From positions 1 through 64,000 of the forward strand of contig WFMF01000494.1 in the NCBI GenBank assembly GCA_011033025.1: a DNA stretch of 64,000 nucleotides, read 5' to 3'. The number at the start of each line of letters is the position of its first letter. Positions within the stretch are counted from its first letter, which is position 1. Made by a program: the position numbers and the translations under genes. Below are positions 13,101 through 23,857 of the stretch, piece after piece. The DNA comes from Beroe forskalii (Eukaryota; Ctenophora; Nuda; Beroida; Beroidae). The notes under the pieces were generated by a model. It had not been told where the DNA came from. It made no database searches and saw only the letters and a list, made by a program, of their open reading frames with translations.

Positions 13101-13617
13101 GATTGTACTATCTTTTTCCTACGTTTTAGGAACTATTTTGCGCGCGTGTTCTAAGACTTTTCTGTGACTTTTCGGAGAAAGGGCGCGCGCAGTGCCCGAA
13201 CAAACAGGGACGCATAGCATGTGACACTGACAATGCTATCTTAAACTTATGAAATCTTGATAAGTCGAAATATATGAATTAATCATGCTAGCATGCATCT
13301 ATACATCTATTATGCATTGATAAAAATAAGATACAATACTGAGTAAGATTTAAACACGAATGCGGTAATGGTTTTGCAGTAGTATAACTATAAATTGTGA
13401 ATATCCTTACTTTATGTTGTTGTATTCGTAGCACACTTAAAATTCTATGATTTTGTCACTTTGCAGGCTTGCCGGAGGCAGTGAGGAAACGTCGCTGGAA
13501 GCCGTTATCGGACTGCTCCAGAAAATGTCGTCTCGGAACCAGGGGGAAGTGCGGAAACTCCTCGACTCGTTCATTCCTCAGGAGATTGAGGACGAAAGGG
13601 AGGAAATAGCTGAGTAG
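4130..13617 (+). CDS. ACC: Acetyl-CoA carboxylase, 3' end (carboxyltransferase domain and C-terminus)
   Basis: Exons: 4130-4255, 5081-5651, 6696-6873, 9897-10098, 10203-10369, 12682-12873 and 13467-13617 (TAG). All junctions are GT-AG, all phases agree, and together they give 528 residues. The enzyme carboxylates acetyl-CoA to malonyl-CoA, the committed step of fatty-acid synthesis. These exons cover the carboxyltransferase part, which moves carboxyl from biotin to acetyl-CoA. Family motifs are plain: [124 protein letters not shown], and the C-terminal [12 protein letters not shown]. Biotin carboxylase and biotin-carrier exons would lie left of the window. Order and spacing match animal ACC. 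Three introns carry junction-derived minisatellites, listed separately. Confidence 0.95.
4231..4768 (+). repeat. 50-bp minisatellite made of a repeated 5' splice site
   Basis: Eleven tandem units of 50 bp (unit 8, 4581-4618, is shortened to 38 bp). Unit 1 contains the real end of exon A: 24 nt encoding LNMVLGRQ, then the donor gttagtg at 4256. Every later unit repeats those 24 exon-type nucleotides, the donor and about 25 nt of intron start. Units differ at only a few sites (gtcctcggcc, gtactcggcc, gtcctcggtc; tgtgatg or tgtggtg). Each unit ends in ctttacgtag, a passable acceptor just before the next 24-nt block. A degraded version of the array lies at about 1090-1600. Confidence 0.95.
5826..6690 (+). 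repeat. 21-bp CT-rich minisatellite ending at the exon C acceptor
   Basis: About 40 tandem units with a 21-nt period fill most of the intron between exons B and C. Two unit types alternate: one ends cctcccccaatg and one ends cctcagacaatg. The second type strongly resembles the real exon C acceptor (cttccttcag then acatgtac at 6696). The array therefore presents many polypyrimidine-CAG decoys. Because 21 is a multiple of 3, frames stay open for long stretches, and one frame (from about 6206) runs in frame into exon C. A shorter, damaged version lies at 2660-3360. Confidence 0.95.
7081..9150. other. Intron C-D, unique part
   Basis: This is the AT-rich interior of the 3-kb intron between exons C and D of the carboxylase gene. 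I found no open frame, RNA gene or element that I can name. It runs from the end of homology with the damaged copy to the start of the 38-bp array. Confidence 0.6.
9155..9912 (+). repeat. 38-bp minisatellite made of a repeated 3' splice site and exon start
   Basis: About 20 tandem units of 36-38 bp. Each has tttgatttcag, then ggggtggtattgttgag, then tgtaacccccc. The last unit (tttgactccag then ggggtggtattgttgag, exon from 9897) is the real acceptor and the first 16 nt of exon D. There the same bases encode the end of an Arg codon and GGIVE, which matches the family position before PEATVSVQF. The array is therefore built from an acceptor plus exon start. Period length varies with the number of C residues, and one unit near 9650 is internally shortened. 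Confidence 0.95.
10370..10984. other. Intron E-F, unique part
   Basis: Intronic DNA after the exon E donor (aacaa then gtgagt). Nothing coding was recognised. The repeated block that recurs at 21735 begins near its right end. Confidence 0.5.
11330..12470 (-). mobile_element. Decayed retroelement fragment inside ACC intron E-F, copy 1
   Basis: Minus-strand frames read [20 protein letters not shown] followed by [15 protein letters not shown], and further on [15 protein letters not shown] know this pattern from the region downstream of the reverse transcriptase in widespread animal retroelement proteins: an AWLTALP-type segment, a Cys/His segment, then a DVRVFNP segment. No reverse transcriptase core was found, so this is a partial, broken copy, probably of non-LTR type. 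The class is an inference from remembered family patterns. Confidence 0.55.
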
Positions 13618-14950
13618 ATGATAAATATTACTCATACTCCTTGACACCATGAGCTTGAATATATTGAAATTCGTGAATTTTATATCCTATTTTTGGTGCT
13701 ATGAATTGACTAAAAACCTGACAGACTGGTGCACGGCGGACCCGTCGGGCGTTCGGTTCGCCGCGTACTTCATTCCTTAGTCCGCCAGGTTTTAGCCATA
13801 AACTTATGATTATTTCTTGCGACACGCTCTGGTCGAGGAATTTTCTTTATGATAAACTTTTTTTTGAGTTTTTTTGACTTAACCAACGTGCGTAGCAACA
13901 GGTCTTAATGTACTGACTAATAATATCGATTTTAACCTCAACTATTGACTTGAAAATATGCTGAATTTATGTCATCACATTTTGACTGTGGTTGAAGTAT
14001 CAGCTTTGTTTCTCCAAGCTAATCTAGTTAAATAGACTGTTCATAAGCAATTTTTGGTCAGTTTTTTAATGCATTTGCTACATTCTAAAATAACATTGTC
14101 AGTGTGAATTGGCTACTTGAAGTTGATGAATGTCTCGCGGCTCGCAATATGACCCGAAAACACCCATCTAACCATTGATTTAATTACATATGTGAAGGAT
14201 CCCATATTCCATATAAATTTCTCCAGATTACCTATTAGTATTGTAACTTTATAATAGATCAATTCTGGGCAATTATTGTACGGTGCTTAAATCATGACAT
14301 TATAACATGAAAACCTTTTCTACTATTTATTAGACCCCGTCAATTGCCAAGTGAGTTGGTCTAAATGACTAACATAACTGGGGTGTCAGTTTTTGGGCAG
14401 TATCCAAAAATGCCAATTCCAACGTATAAGTGACAACATTGCAGAAATAGATCGTGATTATCAAACTATCAAATATCAAAGATCGTAGATTTCATTTTTG
14501 ATTGTGTTATCTTATATCATAAAACTAGAAATATTTATGTGCAGCGAAATTTGAAGATTTTATTGGAAAATACCTTATTTTCGCACCCCATAAAATTTTG
14601 GTATATGACGTCACCATCTTAGCAAGGTAATATTGAAAAAAATTCCCATATTTTTTAACCCGCGAAATTTCGATCTCCACTTCAATTATTGTCGAAAATG
14701 AATATGTCTCGTTAGGTACCTTAGTCTCTCTTGATAATCTTTTAAGAATTGTAAAACTCAATAACGATATATATTGTAAAATAAGCGAAAAAAATGATTT
14801 TTTATTACATTTAAAAATGATTAGATTTCCAAAATTAGCAAATGAATTTGAGACCACGAAACTTAAAGTATTTCATTTCAGATTTTGAGTGCAATATTAT
14901 TGAATTAAGTTATTGTTTATCAATATGATTTCAGAAGATAAGTTAACTTT
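13618..14950. other. 3' flank of ACC
   Basis: AT-rich DNA after the TAG stop at 13615-13617. I saw no consensus AATAAA close to the stop. Nothing else is recognisable apart from its near-identical repeat at 24620-26010. Confidence 0.5.
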
Positions 14951-15151
14951 AGGGATCGTTCACACATTAATCAATTTTTGGGCATTTTTACCCCCCCCCC
15001 TCCGTAAGTAAACTTAGTTATGGCCAATCCCCCTCTTTGGGCGAATATTACGTGATCATGGCCTAACCCCCCCCTTATTTTTTTTCGAAAATGATGATCA
15101 TTTTCTAAACATATTGATTAGATTTATTATAATATGTGAACGACCCCTTAT
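14949..15151. mobile_element. Small terminal-inverted-repeat element with TTA flanks, copy 1
   Basis: The left end is ttagggatcgttcacacatta and the right end is its imperfect inverse, taatatgtgaacgacccctta. The ends are flanked by TTA on both sides. The 197-bp interior is non-coding and has C-runs. A TIR and a 3-bp TTA duplication suit a PIF/Harbinger-type miniature element. The same element sits at the equivalent place in the second block (26009-26212), so it inserted before the two copies parted. A related end occurs near 49214. Confidence 0.65.
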
Positions 15152-15499
15152 CCGTATCTGAAAAGGTTGATACATGATATTGATAGTGATACATATCTAT
15201 TATCTGTGAATGTGATATAAACAATATATTATATAGAAACCTTTGTAATTAGTGTTGTCTTTTGCGTGAAATTTTGATGAATAACGCCACTTTGTAATTT
15301 AAAAGTATTTGCAGTACAATGAGATTGAGAAAACGTATCGCAGGCTTTATTTGAAATTGATCTTATAAAGGATGGAAAAACAGAAAAGAACGATAATACG
15401 GGTATAAATTCAGGTGTCTCTAACTTTTGTAGTGCAATCGTGGCACTTACTTTGGGCAAATACAAAATCTACAATGTACAAAAATATAATGTTAATGTT

Positions 15500-17996
15500 C
15501 CCAGCCGGCCAAAAAACGTTTAAAAAACGTTTATTAAACGTTTTTTTGGGAAACCGTAACGAAACGAAATAACGTTTAATAAACGTTTATTAAACGTTTT
15601 TTAGCGTAACGTTTTAAAGCATACATTCGGTTTAGAATTTACGTTTTATAAACGTTTCTAGGGAAACGTTTAATAAACGTCAAACAGAAACGGTTAATGT
15701 TATTAAACGGAAATTCACTCGAAAATTAGGTACTGTGGTTTCGTTTATTTATGGTTTATAAATCGTTTTCAAAAAACGTTTCTGATTGGTATCCTCGAAA
15801 CTATAAATAAACCAATTGATTAATCATTTCATCACTAAATTATTTCTTACTGTCTAAGACCCCTAGGACAATCTCGACTTGGACTATAGTGAGTCCTCTG
15901 TCGACCATGAGTATACAGTATGAGTACACTTATGGTTTTAACAAAAAGTAATAAAACTGGGTTATTAACCACAGTATTTGCCTTGCAAGGCACAATTTAC
16001 AGACAGAAGCAGGACGGGGGATATAATTGTAAGGGTAAAAGGTTTCCTTGTGTTCGTATGATAAGGTTTATTTTTGGTTTATTTTTGGTTTATTTTCGTT
16101 TATTTCTTATTCATTCGCTATCTATCAGTTTTTTGTGCGTGTTGATTAAGCAATTTTCTTATCAGCAAATTGCAACGTATTTGCACAATATAGCACAAGC
16201 CTTTGTCCACAGCTGGCACGAGTTTACGCCCTTGCAAAGCGGTAATCCGCAGAAAAAGAGAGAGTAGAACCATGTTTAAAATGTTATTTTGCGCCAATTT
16301 GAACATCTATAACTAAATCAGTTTTCATCGGATCATGTTTTAAATTGGTAAGTTGCTTATGTTCCTTCAGATTTAGCTATGAAACAATTTTCAGGGCAAT
16401 CAGGTGTGAAATGCGGCTTCTGAAAGCCTCTAAAAATTGAGCTGTAAAATGGTTAAAATAGGTTTTTGGCGAAAAAACGTTCTGCTGCCGCACTTAGAGT
16501 TAGTGATGTTATAGTGACCTTTTCATGGTATACTGTTGCCTGTTAGTCAAAAATGATGGAAAATAGGAGATGAAATTGTACTGCACGTGAATTCACGCGG
16601 AAGTTTTGTAGAAATTAGGGCATTTCAAGAAATCAATATATACATGGGATTTTCGACTTGATTTTGTTAAAAACAAGTTCAAATGATTAATGGGCGAAAT
16701 TAGGTTCCAATGCTACAATTTTGCACGTGAGCACGGACGTTTTGTAGAACTTATTGAAATCGCTACTTTTGATTTATTCAGGCATTAAACGTTACGATAT
16801 GATGAGTTACGGACCCAAAGTGTGTTCGGAGGAGTCGCATGGGTTTGAAACGGCCTCATCCAATTTTAAGGGAGGTAATTCAGCGACGACTCTTTTGCGG
16901 TTTTGGGACCTTATATACTTACTTTTAGTTATATAGTGTTCAAAGATTATGCATTAAATTCTCGCTAGAAAATCTGCACAGTGGCGAAGGAAATGAACTT
17001 TCAATGCTGTGTTTGGTGAAAAGTGGGACGAGGTCAACTGTACTGCAAGACGGCAGTGATGAAGTTTGACAAGTCTAGTCTACTCAGTCAAGTACCCTAT
17101 TTTGACAGCTGTCTGCGGTTTTCTTGTCAAGAGAGCAAGAGCAGAGTCAGCAGCTGGATCGATTCATCAGTTGAGGCGGACTCCGATCAAAAATCAGGAA
17201 ACTCGGCTACAGCAGAGTAAATGTGACTGTGAGCAATTCAAGAGTGAGTTTGAGGAGTGTCAGTGATGCAGTCAAGCATGAGCTGGGGTATGAAGAAAGA
17301 AAAGAGAGCTGAAAGCGGCGGTGAAATTTGCTGAGAAACACGACGACTGAAAGTGAAAGAAAGGGCGGTGATGCTGTTTGTTCTTGTTCTGTTGCCAGGG
17401 CTGGGATGGGAACGAATCCCGTACCTCCCATGTTGGTGTCGCCAACATGGATACGGGAACTGGAAGAGACTTCCTGCCCAGTGCCCAGTGTTGGTATTCC
17501 GGTTCCGTCGAGTCCCAACTAGGTTGGGGACTCGTGGTATCCTTGGGTGTGGATCTTCCGTCGCAAGTCCAGGAGGATTCCATGGTTATTGTACTGATTA
17601 ACTGATTAAGTTTCATTTCAAAGCCCTTGTGGGTGCTACACATAGGGTTTGTGATAAACAGGTTTTTCGTGAACGAAAATACATTTTTTAAACGTTTACT
17701 TGAGGTTTCTATGGGAACGAAACTTCAATCCACAAATTAGTTTTTTCAGAAACCATAAATAAACGTTCACATACGTTTATTTATGGTTTTGTAGAAAACG
17801 TTATAGATAAACCAAAAATAAACGTATCAGAAACGTTTAATTTTGGTTTTGGTGTAAACGTTTCTACAGATCCGTCTATTAAACGTATCAAAAACGTTTA
17901 GATTTAGAAATAACGTTTGACGAAAACCAAAATTAAACCAAAGAAAAACGTTTTTTATTGGTTTATTTTTGGTTTCGTTTCTTTGTGCCGGCTGGG
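15500..17996. mobile_element. 2.5-kb DNA element with CCCAGCCGGC ends and AACGTTT-rich subterminal repeats
   Basis: The boundaries are given by the empty site in the other block, where gttaatgttatcaatc is uninterrupted at about 26570. The ends are the perfect inverted repeat cccagccggc / gccggctggg, and TT is doubled at the target. Both subterminal regions (15515-15790 and 17675-17985) are packed with the palindrome-like motif aaacgttt and its spacing variants. The centre (16500-17650) has only short unconvincing frames, so it looks non-autonomous. I cannot assign the superfamily. Confidence 0.8.
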
Positions 17997-18093
17997 TTAT
18001 CAATCTCGCCATTTAATTTTATTTTCTATCATAATGTATTGCCTAAGAGTCTATAAGACTTCTGATTCGGCTTTCGCTAAACTACGTATAATA

Positions 18094-18702
18094 AGCGGTT
18101 ACATGTCGAAGTGGTGACCGTATACCGCAACTTACATGGTCGAGGCGACAGCCGAGACTGTGTAAGTTGGATAATGGACGAGGCGTGCCGAGTTCATTAT
18201 CGTAGGTATACGGTCACAGCTGAGATCATGGAACCGGATTATACCCCGACCGGAAACAGCTGGGACTGACTATTCTACGGCCAAACAACAGTATTTCTTC
18301 CCACTCGGGTCTGACGACCCTCGTCCGGATTCATTGCTTAAGTAGATTTTTAAGTGCTCCTTTATAAAATCAAATTTCATTTTTAGCTTTTTGCACTATT
18401 ATTCAGTGAAGACCGTATAACCAAACTTACGGTATCTCTCCCATATAAACGGCTCTGAGTGACGTCACAGATCTAAACGTCAATTTTATTGTATCCTAAA
18501 CCTAACCAAAACCCTAACCTTAATCCTAACCCTAACTCTAACAAATCCTGACCCTAATCATGACCCTAACCGAAGTCCTTAAAGCGCTAGGTGCGCTTAA
18601 TTATATTTTTCTGAGTGACGTCATTGTCATAGATAATGAAGGCTCCCGTTTATATGGGAGACGTACCAAACTTACACGGTCGCTAAAACAAGCTTGGAAG
18701 GG
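18094..18702. mobile_element. 0.6-kb insertion flanked by 8-bp GTATAATA repeats
   Basis: The copy 2 block lacks this segment. In copy 1 it is flanked by GTATAATA at 18086-18093 and 18703-18710. It contains cttacatggtcgaggcgaca, a tract of degenerate ccctaa repeats, and near its end cttacacggtcgctaaaaca. A diverged shorter relative lies at about 32075-32340. An 8-bp duplication fits hAT- or P-like transposition. I saw no clear terminal inverted repeat. Confidence 0.6.
18484..18570. repeat. Degenerate telomere-like (ccctaa) tract
   Basis: About 85 bp of imperfect cctaac/ccctaacc repeats inside the 0.6-kb insertion. The motif is the C-strand of the common animal telomere repeat. Its position inside a mobile insertion means it is not a chromosome end. 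Confidence 0.6.
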
Positions 18703-18876
18703 GTATAATATCAAATTCAATATGCATTATACAATGAACTTATTGCAGTCGGCACCTTGTCAATGTGTGATAACATTAACTATAAGAATCAGTAACTCGA
18801 TTGATGAACTTTCAATATTAAATTTATTGTGATGTGTATGTCTATTGACATAGTAATGACTATTATGATACAGTGT

Positions 18877-18962
18877 TCGTTGGATGTTACCCTACCCTCG
18901 CGCGCGCGGCGCAACGTTCCACATTTGGACGTCACTTTGCGCCTTCGGACATCGCCCGTCGA
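18877..18962. mobile_element. 86-bp GC-rich insertion with 9-bp flanking repeats
   Basis: Copy 2 reads straight through atacagtgtgaac. Copy 1 has atacagtgt at both 18868-18876 and 18963-18971 with 86 bp between them. The inserted DNA includes taccctaccctcgcgcgcgc and ggcgcaacgttccacat. A reverse-complement relative lies at about 30135-30205, so this is a small dispersed family. Confidence 0.6.
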
Positions 18963-19139
18963 ATACAGTGTGAACTTTTGTGTTTTGAATTTGATACAAG
19001 TTAAACTTGTATTAAAAAACTCTAAACCGATCTGCGAGAGTCTTACTTGTTCTTGATTACGATTGACGATGACTATGAGGGATCGTTTTGTCAGACGTTG
19101 CCTGGCTACCTTCGCGCGCGCCCAGACTGGGAGAGTCCA

Positions 19140-19350
19140 ATACGGTGGCCGAGCAGGCTCACTTTTTTTTACATAAAAAATTTTACATAAAAATTTTTTA
19201 TGTAAAAATTTTTGAGCCTTTTCGTCCACCCCCGTGGCCGAGGAGGATCAAAAAATTTTATGTAAAAATTTTTGAGCCTTTTCGTCCACTGCAGTGGCCG
19301 AGAAGGATCATTTTATTTCACATAAAAATTTTTGATCCTCCTCGCTTCCA
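19140..19350. repeat. Tandem/inverted 60-bp repeat (acataaaaattttt blocks)
   Basis: Three to four units combine gtggccgag..aggatca, an attttatgtaaaaattttt palindrome and gagccttttcgtccac, in alternating orientation. The arrangement begins exactly where homology with the other duplicated block stops. It may mark the junction or be a foldback element. Confidence 0.6.
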
Positions 19351-20580
19351 TAGATCTAATTTTAGCATAATGGCCATTGGCCACGTCGTTTGCACCTGCT
19401 GTGGCCGCGCGCGCGTTAGGCGGCCGATCTAGCGCGCACGCGCAGATGGAATTCTGACAAATTATTTGAGTCGATTTTTTTGTATTTTTGCTTTGAGCAG
19501 TAATTATTCAAATTAATTCGATGAAAAGGCCGTAGAATTATTTTTCTTATGAACCATGGGCATGTGTTTTGAAATAAATGTTTCTGTTGAATCAATGATC
19601 TTAAATGTCAGTATAAAATCAAAATATCCTATAAATCATTTTAATTATTTATTTCTATGAATTTATTTGAAATAAAAAGAAATCTTTCTTCAAGACATCA
19701 ATTTCTATGAATAGAAGTATTCTGCAATGGATAGAGCTTCATGGATACTTTGGTTAATTGGGCTATCCATCTGAATGCTTTTGATGCTAAAAATCAAATT
19801 ATTTTATGTTGTTAATTGATTCATGAATTATGAATTATCTTATGAATTATGTTTTATAAAAGGATTGGGGCTATATTTGTGACAAATGTAAACTGTTTCT
19901 ATGCTTGTACATTGATGTTTTAAAGAAATTCTTTATTTTATGGATTTTTCTCTACTAAATTGGTAACTGCTGCTTCTCCAACATAGCCCTTTAGCCGCAA
20001 AAGTCAAGCCACAATAATGCAATGTCCCAGAAAATATATAGACCATTCAAGACTCTTTCATTTTAGAGATTGAGGCAATTATTGCATCCACTTCATCCAC
20101 ATGACATAGTGAAACCAGGTTTGTGGCATAAAAAATTAACCCTTTCATAAATGCAAGCTAGCTTCCTTATTTGGACATGAACAAATCTAAATTAACAACA
20201 ATTCATGCTCTGCATCAAAGGCAAAAATTCCCTGAGAAGCTCTTATAGTTACAATTGAAAGTTGTTATTTCATTTTAAAAGTTTAATGGTTGTTCAGTTG
20301 TTATAACTCGTGTAGGTAATACATGTCCAGATTTGCCTACTCCTGTCTACTGGTACCTCCTTGAACTGCAGAAGAAGGTTCCCTGATATGATGTGAGCTA
20401 CAAATTACCTACCGCTTGCAGCTGCAGACTTCTTGCAGTTGAATACAATACAATGCAACAGGTTAACTATAATAATCATGAAGTAACATTTCGAGATAAG
20501 AAACTGGAAAGATTTAAGATTTCAATATTGCCAGATATTGAATATGTCATTAATTGGCATAATCCACGATTTTTGCAAGT
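19350..20580. other. AT-rich intergenic DNA
   Basis: No gene recognised. Short frames only. Confidence 0.4.
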
Positions 20581-20582
20581 AC

Positions 20583-20900
20583 ACCTGAATTCGCCGCGAA
20601 TTCGCCGCGAATTCAAGTGAATTCAGGTGAATTCAGGTGAATTCGCGGCGGAGTTCGCCAAAAAATTTTTTTGGCGGACTCCGCTGGACTCCGCCGGAGT
20701 CCGCCGCGAACTCCGGCGAATTCACTTGAATTCACCTGAATTCGCCGCGAATACACGCGTATTCGGTGTACTAGTTCGCCAATTTTCCAGTTCACCCAGG
20801 TGAACTGCCAGTTCGCGGCGAATTCGCGGAGAACTAGTTCGCCTGAATTCAGATGCCGGAGTCCGCCTGAGTTCGCCGGAGTCCGCCTGAGTTCGCCGGA
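20583..20900. repeat. EcoRI-motif-rich palindromic cluster
   Basis: About 320 bp contain eleven gaattc sites, with repeated words gaattcgccgcg, gtgaattcag, gccggagtccgcc and their inverses. The centre (ttcgccaaaaaattttttggcgga, near 20648-20671) is a perfect palindrome, and longer imperfect arms flank it. The DNA could fold into a large cruciform. No coding role is apparent. Confidence 0.8.
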
Positions 20901-20929
20901 GGGAAACTTGCCCAAAAGCCCAAAATCCA

Positions 20930-21734
20930 AATCAGTACGAATTTAACAAATTAGCGATCGGCGATGAAGGAAAATTGCGTTATCGCAATTGCAAAGGCTC
21001 TTCTTATACAGGAGTTTTGGTCGGCGCTTTGCTCTAACCAGATCCCGATTGCAAAGTCAACATGGGGAAAGGATTCTAGGTCGGGGGACTCTGGGTCGGC
21101 GGTGGCACACCAGGGTGGACTCTGGGTCGGGAGATCCCCACAGGGTGGACTCTAGGTCAGGAGCCTCTTCACTTTATATAAACTACCTAAAGCCTGGATC
21201 GATTTATACCGAGAATATCTCGGTTAATCCAGATAACAGAGCCCGTATGGAGGGTACAATGCTCGATCCGATGTATCATTGTGGAGACACTGGACTCACG
21301 ATACACGGTGTCAGCATGTGATCCGCCACATCACAATTTACACTATCCCATACCGCTTGTTGGCTCATGTCATCGGAGGGATACGTGATACAGGACGTTC
21401 ATGCGAGCACAACCCCATGCTAATTCGTCAGGATATCGTCCCACTTAGGTAACGAGGTCTCATGAAGTCTGCAAACCCTTGACACGACAGATGGGAGACA
21501 AGCTTGGAGGTGGATCAAGCGGAGCTGGCAGCTGCTAGTGTCCTGAACCTCATACCCACTCTGCAGACACCCTCCTGCAGACTGCCGGACCTGCTTCTAC
21601 GACAACGCCTCGGGTGATCATCCGCTACCAGTGACAAACTCACGATCTCTAGCAGCAGAAAGCTCCTGCTGGTTCCTCGATGGAACCTTCAAGTCCTAAC
21701 CCCAGATCCTTGTCATCCATGCGGAGCCTCAGAC
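20930..21734. other. Unassigned sequence with short gggtggactct repeats
   Basis: Near 21075-21155 the words aggtcggggga, gggtcgg and agggtggactct recur three times. The remainder (21180-21730) is GC-balanced, unlike its AT-rich surroundings, and may be a mobile-element fragment. I cannot identify it. Confidence 0.35.
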
Positions 21735-22129
21735 GGAAAATTGCGAAATTTCGCGCCCAAAATTGATGACTGAAACGATTTTTATGAAAAATGCGGACGT
21801 CCGGGGGTGGTGGAAGGGGGTTGGGAGGAGAATAGAATGACCGTAATTTTGCAGACGTCCTTTATGGATGGCCCTTTAAACTGATTTAGTGATTTGATAA
21901 TAAATGTTCAATTGGCAAAAAATACGAAGCGAGGCTGTACAATTTGCATCAATCAAAGTACAGTAACAATTTAAAAATTTGTCCCTACTAATGATACCAT
22001 AGCAATGATAGCAATGATACCATACTAATGAACCATAGCAAAAGTAGTTCCAAAACCAGAGTAAATAAAATTATGAAAATGAAAGATCCCTCTCAGTCCA
22101 TCTGGGATAAGATTGAATGATTGAATGAA

Positions 22130-23450
22130 ATATCAGAAATAGGAATCTCGCGCTTGAGACTTGCCCCGAGATCCTCTCACCGACACAAGCACACTTTTCA
22201 ATAGTGCAAATGACAGTTTGGTTCGCATCATCCTGATCACATCCCGGTATTCCTCGTCAGTTTTTTCTGTGAAAAGCATGAGCTTGAGGAGCCATTCCTC
22301 CTGAAGTACTGCACACGAGAGGTGTAGCTACACTTCTCAACCTGGATAACACGTTGCTCATTGTCTTTCTTCTTGATGTTTTCGTGCTGGGTGTAAACTG
22401 ATGTTATAAGAATGTAAGAGTCAACGTTGGGGTGGAAGATTCTGACATCGAACATAGTCTTCTGAAAAGGCCCCCATAGCCCACGAGCAGAGATGTCAAG
22501 GCAAGCTCTCTCTTCGGTGTTCCCTGGAATTGCCTGGCAGGAATCGATAGGAATGAGCTCTGGCTCGGTCTATGTCGAACTTCCCTAAGATACGCAGCAT
22601 TTTTGTCTCGAACTTTGTTGTGTCGGAAGACCCAACAAAGCCACCATTTTTACGAATTAAAGTGTGGTCTACTGAATTCTTCATTCCACAGACACAAAAT
22701 GGGGGAATTTTGAGCCTGAGTGCATCCTGGAACTCTTCTTTGTTCAACACCCATCCAAGGGAACCAATAGGAAGAACAGTAAGCCAAGAATCGGCACCCT
22801 TTTCTTGGGCTAAAGTAATTTACCTTTTTAACCTGGCATCTGACGAGTCGGATACAAAATCAAGAAATCTTCCTCAGCGTCCTCACCTCTTTGTCCTTCA
22901 TGCAGTCCCTGGTCACCTTAACCACACCCTCAGTCTGATACCCATCGAGCGTTGACTTCTGGTTTATTATCAGCTTCTTCAGATTGGCCGTGATTCTCTC
23001 TGAAGCTCGGAATGCGAATTCTGATCCTTCAACTGGATTCGGAATTCCAAGCCCCCCCCCCCCCTAGTCTCACAGGTAGTGTGAAGTGGTAACAAGTCTC
23101 TTTCTGTGTCAGTAATTTGTCTCCCAATAATTGCTGGCAGGGCATTTTCTAGTGGAGCAAAAAGCTCTGAGAACCTCAGTATTGTCCAATGTCCTCTGAA
23201 CAAACGTCCATCTCTGGCACAGTTAAGGCAGTGTACGCTGCTCGGGGTCATCTACCGATTTATGATAACTATTCTATGTCTTTCGCCCACATTGCCACTT
23301 TTTCCTTTCCTGAATTCCTCCGTTCCCAACACAACACCAAGATGACGCTCCCTCTTACTTGTAACCTGGATGCCATAACCCTTTAATTTCTGTTTAGCAA
23401 CCTGAAGACATTCCTCCTTTACAATCAAAGCAGTTTTTGAGGGCTTGGGG
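22130..23450 (-). mobile_element. Decayed retroelement fragment, copy 2
   Basis: Same fragment as at 11330-12470, slightly more complete. It adds a Cys/His segment (PPFCVCGMKNSVDHTL) and, after the DVRIFHP segment, a stretch resembling the family's EQRVxxVE segment. It is broken and has no reverse transcriptase core. It was duplicated together with the block. Confidence 0.55.
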
Positions 23451-23665
23451 TAATATCTATTCTGAGGCCCCCTGACACAGAGGACAAAGGAGGCTGTATG
23501 ATAATTGATCATACATTGAAATTTCATATTTCATATTTGACGAATCAATCATCGGGCATTCCTAATTGCTCTTCTTCAACATATTATCATCTATCGTATC
23601 ACTCCACATCTATAGTCACTCAGCACTCAACTATTTTCAATAACTTCCAACCCGACTTTGCTCAG

Positions 23666-23857
23666 GAAAATGAACCACGGACAGATCCAGTCCATGCTAC
23701 GTCGGTGGTTCGTTGAGTCGAAGGGACCCCTTCAGAACTACCTTTGGGACGACAACAGGGCCGTGGTTGAGTGGCTGGAGGATGCTGAGGAGAGGCAGTC
23801 CATAACGGATAACATCAAGATTATCCAAAGAGAAGCTCTCATCCAGAAGATAGACAC
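23666..23857 (+). CDS. Acetyl-CoA carboxylase exon F, second copy
   Basis: Identical at nucleotide level to 12682-12873, with the same acceptor (gctcag) and donor (gtgagt). It encodes [20 protein letters not shown] and onwards. No upstream carboxylase exons accompany it, so it is a duplicated gene end or the other haplotype's exon. Confidence 0.8.

Larger units (their letters stand above)
10985..19141. repeat. Large duplicated block, copy 1 (3' end of ACC and flank)
   Basis: Sequence from about 10985 (ggaaaattgcgaaat) to 19141 (ctgggagagtccaata) recurs at 21735-27012. The order is the same: element remnant, ACC exons F and G, 3' flank and a TTA-flanked small element. Exons F and G are identical in both copies, while non-coding DNA shows scattered substitutions and small indels. 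Copy 1 is longer because it carries insertions at 15500-17996, 18094-18702 and 18877-18962 that copy 2 lacks. This is either a segmental duplication or two haplotypes placed in tandem by the assembler. Confidence 0.85.

Noticed and set aside
18484-18570. Chromosome-end telomere
   Set aside because: The repeats are degenerate, short and inside an insertion with unique sequence on both sides.
20613-20930. Minus-strand frame of 105 codons in the gaattc cluster
   Set aside because: The protein (SGELRRTPANSGG..) merely translates the short-word repeats.
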